DNA from: Acidobacteriaceae bacterium
GTDB lineage: Bacteria; Acidobacteriota; Terriglobia; Terriglobales; Acidobacteriaceae
DNA length: 64,000 nt
NCBI GenBank assembly: GCA_025462735.1
Contig: JAOAPC010000024.1
Coordinates: forward strand, 186,001 to 250,000
Reading direction: 5' to 3'
Part shown: in pieces, positions 61,202 to 64,000 of the stretch
Numbering within the stretch: position 1 is the stretch's first letter
Layout: the number at the start of each line of letters is the position of its first letter
The notes under the pieces: generated by a model
Database searches by the model: none
Told to the model about the DNA's origin: nothing
Seen by the model: only the letters and a program-made list of their open reading frames with translations
Position numbers and translations under genes: made by a program

Positions 61202-61399
61202 ATGGCCCATCAAAAGGCAAAAAAGTGCGCGCACATACCTTGCTTGTGCGATGTACCAGATGGAAAAGAATACTGCGGAAACTCTTGTCGTGACGCGGGA
61301 AGCGAAGGCGTTGAAATCGCGTGTCAATGCGACCACATGGAGTGTCCGCTGCCAATTCGGCAGTTTGCGCCTCGCAGTGCAGCTGGCCTGGCGAACTGA
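61202..61399 (+). CDS. Bacterial metallothionein
   Basis: A 65-residue Cys-rich cytoplasmic protein. The pattern CAHIPCLC...YCGNSCRDAG...IACQCDHMEC (eight Cys at 9, 14, 16, 25, 29, 41, 43, 48, and His 11 and 45) matches the SmtA/BmtA family, which binds Zn, Cd or Cu in a cluster. The extended C-terminus LPIRQFAPRSAAGLAN is unusual and free of Cys. ATG 61202 follows AAAGGA by about 12 nt. No SmtB-type repressor gene is visible, so its control is unknown. Confidence 0.85.
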   Translation: MAHQKAKKCAHIPCLCDVPDGKEYCGNSCRDAGSEGVEIACQCDHMECPLPIRQFAPRSAAGLAN

Positions 61400-61498
61400 T
61401 GACGAGGGTTCTCGCCCGAGTTACAGGAGTGGAGTGGGGTGTGGTTCGCCGCTGTTCGCTAAAGGCGTGATACAGGGCAGCACCCAGGAGAGTTGATT

Positions 61499-62539
61499 AT
61501 GAAATTTCTAAAACCAAGTTTGTCGCTTGTTCTTTCTTGCTGCCTTGTATTGGTCACCGCGCCGGTCGGGTTCGCTGATCAAGGGGACCAACCAGACCAA
61601 ACCACCTCGCAACCTCCGGTTCAGGCCGCTCAACAAACCCCGGAACAGTTGCAACAACTGGTGGCGCCAATCGCCCTGTATCCGGATGCCTTGGTGGCGC
61701 AAGTTTTGGCAGCAGCTACGTACCCCGATCAGATCGTGGAAGCGGACCGCTGGATGCAGCAGCATCCCGGTCTCCAGGGGGAGCAACTTGGCCAGGAAGT
61801 CGATAAGCAACCTTGGGATCCGAGTGTGAAGGCGCTCACCGAATTTCCTTCGGTGCTCGCCAATATGGATAAGAACTTATCCTGGACTTCATCGCTCGGC
61901 GATGCTTACGTCAACCAGCAGCAGGATGTGATGAGTGCTGTCCAAGTAATGCGTAAGGATGCGGAGAACGCGGGGAATTTAAAAAGCACTTCGCAAGAAA
62001 AAGTTAGCGATCACGGAAGCACTATCGTGATCGAACCAGCCGACCCTCAGGTTGTTTACGTGCCTGAGTATGACCCTTGGCTCGTTTATGGAGCGCCGAT
62101 CGGGGTGTGGCCGGGCTGGTATTCGTATCCTGGACTTTATATCGGAGGGCCGGGGATTGCTTTTGGCTTGGGTTTTGGAATCGGCTTCTTTGGCGGCTTC
62201 GGTTGGGGCTGGCACCACTGGGGATCTGATTGGCATCACGGTGTCCAATTCGACCACCACGGGTTCGTGTCCCACAGCCGAGTGTTCGCCAACAGAGGTG
62301 GATTCAATCGTGGCGGCGGCTTTCATGGGGGTGGAGCGAGAGGATTCGGGGGTGGCCAGCATGGATTCGCGGCACCGCATGCCCAAGGGGGCACCCACTC
62401 TGGCGCGTTCAGCGGCTTCAATCATGGAGGGGCCACTCGAGGCTTCTCGGGACGTGGACAGTCGAGCTTCGGTGGTGGCCACGGAGGTGGAGGCTTTCAC
62501 GGAGGTGGCGGTGGTCACGGGGGCGGCGGTCACCGGTGA
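61499..62539 (+). CDS. DUF3300 exported protein with Gly/His-rich tail
   Basis: A 346-residue protein. Signal peptide LSLVLSCCLVLVTAPVGFA leads to the DUF3300 domain (about 45-195): LVAPIALYPDALVAQVLAAATYPDQIVEADRWM, then WDPSVKALTEFPSVLANMDKNLSWTSSLGDAY (split) and VVYVPEYDPWLVYG. After a hydrophobic Gly-rich stretch with WPGWYSYPGLYIGG the last 110 residues are Gly/His-rich (HHGFVSHSRVF and repeated GGGHGG). CAGGAGAG lies upstream of ATG 61499. It pairs with the DUF2950 gene 48 nt downstream, a conserved pair of unknown role. Confidence 0.92.
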   Translation: MKFLKPSLSLVLSCCLVLVTAPVGFADQGDQPDQTTSQPPVQAAQQTPEQLQQLVAPIALYPDALVAQVLAAATYPDQIVEADRWMQQHPGLQGEQLGQEVDKQPWDPSVKALTEFPSVLANMDKNLSWTSSLGDAYVNQQQDVMSAVQVMRKDAENAGNLKSTSQEKVSDHGSTIVIEPADPQVVYVPEYDPWLVYGAPIGVWPGWYSYPGLYIGGPGIAFGLGFGIGFFGGFGWGWHHWGSDWHHGVQFDHHGFVSHSRVFANRGGFNRGGGFHGGGARGFGGGQHGFAAPHAQGGTHSGAFSGFNHGGATRGFSGRGQSSFGGGHGGGGFHGGGGGHGGGGHR

Positions 62540-62587
62540 TTCGAGTCCACTTTTACAAAGGCAAGTTAGAACACGGAGAACAAAATC

Positions 62588-63445
62588 ATGCGCATTACGA
62601 ATCTGAAATCCACGATATTCCCCGGACGGCGGTTTAGCTGGATTGCTGCGCTGGCCTTTACTCTGCTGGTAATCGGACATGCTCGATTGAGTATCGGTCA
62701 GACGACACAACCCAAGTCGCAACCAAAGACCTTCGCGTCCGCCGGAGAAGCTTGTACCGCTCTCTATCAAGCTGTCGAGAAGGACGATGAGCAGGCGGTG
62801 GGAGCGATCCTGGGAGCAGGCGAAGACGTGACTTCGTCAAGCGACGAGGTCGAGGACAAACTGGAACACGAGCAGTTCAGTAAGAAATATGAGCAAATGC
62901 ATCGTCTGGTTCGTGAACCCGATGGACGCACCATGCTGTACATCGGCGCAGAAAACTGGCCTTTCCCCATTCCGTTGGTCTCCAAGAATGGTAAATGGTA
63001 CTTCGATTCTGATAGTGGCAAGCAGGAAATCCTGTTCCGCAGAATTGGAGAAAACGAGGCGACCGCAATTCAAGTGTGCGAGGAATTCGCCATGGCAAAG
63101 AATGACGCGGGCGCAAAGGCAACTAGCGAAGACCCGATCACCCGATTCGCCGAAAACCTGGCCGCTGCCGGCGCGACAAATACCGACAATCAGGAGCCGA
63201 ATTTATTTCATGGGTACTACTTTCGAATTGTCAGGCCGAATTCTACGGCGGGAGCAAGTAACAGCAAAGGGATGGGAGGCTTGACGTTGGTCGCGTATCC
63301 AGCGGAGTACCGCGGATCGGGAGTCATGACCTTCGTAGTCACCCAGCATGGGGCCGTGTACGAAAAGAACCTTGGGCCCAAAACAGCCACGGTCGCACCA
63401 CGAATTAAGGGCCGTGCCGGTTCGAGTTGGCACCCGGCGGCATGA
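62588..63445 (+). CDS. DUF2950 exported protein
   Basis: A 285-residue protein with signal peptide FSWIAALAFTLLVIGHARLSIG. The DUF2950 domain has DVTSSSDEVEDKLEHEQFSKKY, NWPFPIPLVSKNGKWYFDSDSGKQEILFRRIGENEATAIQVC (split), a central gap shorter than usual, and YPAEYRGSGVMTFVVTQHGAVYEKNLG. It is probably periplasmic and coupled with DUF3300. Most relatives are longer; here the middle (about residues 180-215) seems trimmed. Confidence 0.92.
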   Translation: MRITNLKSTIFPGRRFSWIAALAFTLLVIGHARLSIGQTTQPKSQPKTFASAGEACTALYQAVEKDDEQAVGAILGAGEDVTSSSDEVEDKLEHEQFSKKYEQMHRLVREPDGRTMLYIGAENWPFPIPLVSKNGKWYFDSDSGKQEILFRRIGENEATAIQVCEEFAMAKNDAGAKATSEDPITRFAENLAAAGATNTDNQEPNLFHGYYFRIVRPNSTAGASNSKGMGGLTLVAYPAEYRGSGVMTFVVTQHGAVYEKNLGPKTATVAPRIKGRAGSSWHPAA

Positions 63446-63502
63446 CGCTAAACAAACGGGTCCGCGATCACGCTTTGGCCTGAACTTTTTTCTCCCAGGT
63501 GA

Positions 63503-64000
63503 ATGCTAACAGTGCGCGAGGATATTTTGCTTGAGAACGATGTGACCACGGAAAATCAGACTATACGGAAACAGACGGAGGCCCCGCTATTTCCTTTTTG
63601 GATCGAAGATCGGGGATTAAGCTTCTTCCTCGCGTTTCTCGTTCTCGTGACTGTTTTTGTTCCCATGGTTACCTTGTCACGCTATGGACGAATCGGACTC
63701 GGCCTAATTTTTGCACTCATGCTCTTCTCAGGGGCGGTCGCTACCATTCGCAAGAGAGTCCTGATGTATCTGATCATCGCGCTGACTGTCCTTGAGTTCA
63801 CAGCGGACTTGATCGTGGAATTCAATCCGTCGTTCGGCCACCAGGGCTGGGATACGGCGCTCAAGATATCCGGCCTCACCATTCTGGTGGTCATGACCTT
63901 GAGGCAAACGTTTCGTCCAGGGCCCGTTAATGTACACCGGGTGATGGGTGGGGTCGCTGCCTACCTGCTGATCGGAGTTACCTGGGCTTTCGCATATAAG
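63503..64000 (+). CDS. Membrane protein, ion-channel-like (3' end outside window)
   Basis: The frame from ATG 63503 is open to the right edge and shows 166 residues. After about 30 polar residues (ENDVTTENQTIRKQTEAP) come several hydrophobic helices (LSFFLAFLVLVTVFVPMVTL, IGLGLIFALMLFSGAVATI, RVLMYLIIALTVLEFTADLIV, ALKISGLTILVVMTL, VNVHRVMGGVAAYLLIGVTWAFAY). The order and the last helix resemble two-pore-type K+ channel proteins, whose pore loop would follow just outside the window. The family is therefore tentative. Confidence 0.6.
   Translation, partial: MLTVREDILLENDVTTENQTIRKQTEAPLFPFWIEDRGLSFFLAFLVLVTVFVPMVTLSRYGRIGLGLIFALMLFSGAVATIRKRVLMYLIIALTVLEFTADLIVEFNPSFGHQGWDTALKISGLTILVVMTLRQTFRPGPVNVHRVMGGVAAYLLIGVTWAFAYK

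Noticed and set aside
1-64000. CRISPR array, tRNA or rRNA genes
   Set aside because: I found no regularly spaced direct repeats and no sequence with tRNA or rRNA features; a covariance-model search was not possible here.

Overview
The window looks like a chromosomal segment of a soil-type acidobacterium (Acidobacteriota, Terriglobia-like). This is inferred from gene families: an Acidobacteria-type VWFA-related protein, a Ser/Thr kinase fused to TPRs, DUF3300/DUF2950 proteins, SYLF proteins, secreted phospholipase C-like enzymes with Ig-like tails, and many short intergenic repeats. The DNA is moderately GC-rich. I see no rRNA, tRNA, CRISPR array, transposase or phage module.

Layout. 1-13.5 kb is mostly housekeeping on the minus strand: comEC (cut by the left edge), rlmD, coaX, birA, nadC and valS, interrupted by plus-strand genes for an RMD1-family protein and a Ser/Thr kinase. 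14-24 kb is accessory: a membrane protein with a spermidine-synthase-like domain, a lipoprotein, a methyltransferase, a phosphoesterase, two lone receiver proteins, a SYLF protein, an anion permease and a PilZ protein. 24-32.5 kb holds a HAD phosphatase, selB, purL-purF, a small exported protein with no standard start, and prmC. 32.5-43.5 kb is envelope and secretion: an STN-like protein, a VWFA protein, SYLF, a porin, an AT-rich AlbA_2/ATPase-type regulator split by an apparent one-base deletion and flanked by 37-bp direct repeats, and two divergent phosphoesterases.

44-53 kb is the most distinctive part. Minus-strand genes run from a Tat-exported metallophosphoesterase, a cupredoxin, a DUF2231 membrane protein and a Tat-exported ferritin-like protein into a tightly coupled operon tatA - tatB-like - type III polyketide synthase - O-methyltransferase. 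An ECF sigma/anti-sigma pair diverges from the metallophosphoesterase end. 53-64 kb holds another ECF sigma factor, DUF4136 and DUF302 proteins, a four-gene regulatory set (sigma-54 activator, receiver, PAS histidine kinase, FixJ-type regulator), small secreted proteins, a metallothionein, DUF3300 and DUF2950 proteins and the start of a membrane channel-like protein.

The main cross-cutting observation is a population of short hairpin elements, with 6-9 bp arms and mostly 3-4 nt loops. They lie in intergenic DNA and also in frame inside valS, purL and prmC, where they add residues to otherwise conserved enzymes. One 28-bp copy is identical between the nadC-valS spacer and the purL coding sequence. 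Longer inverted repeats of several other families mark many gene boundaries.
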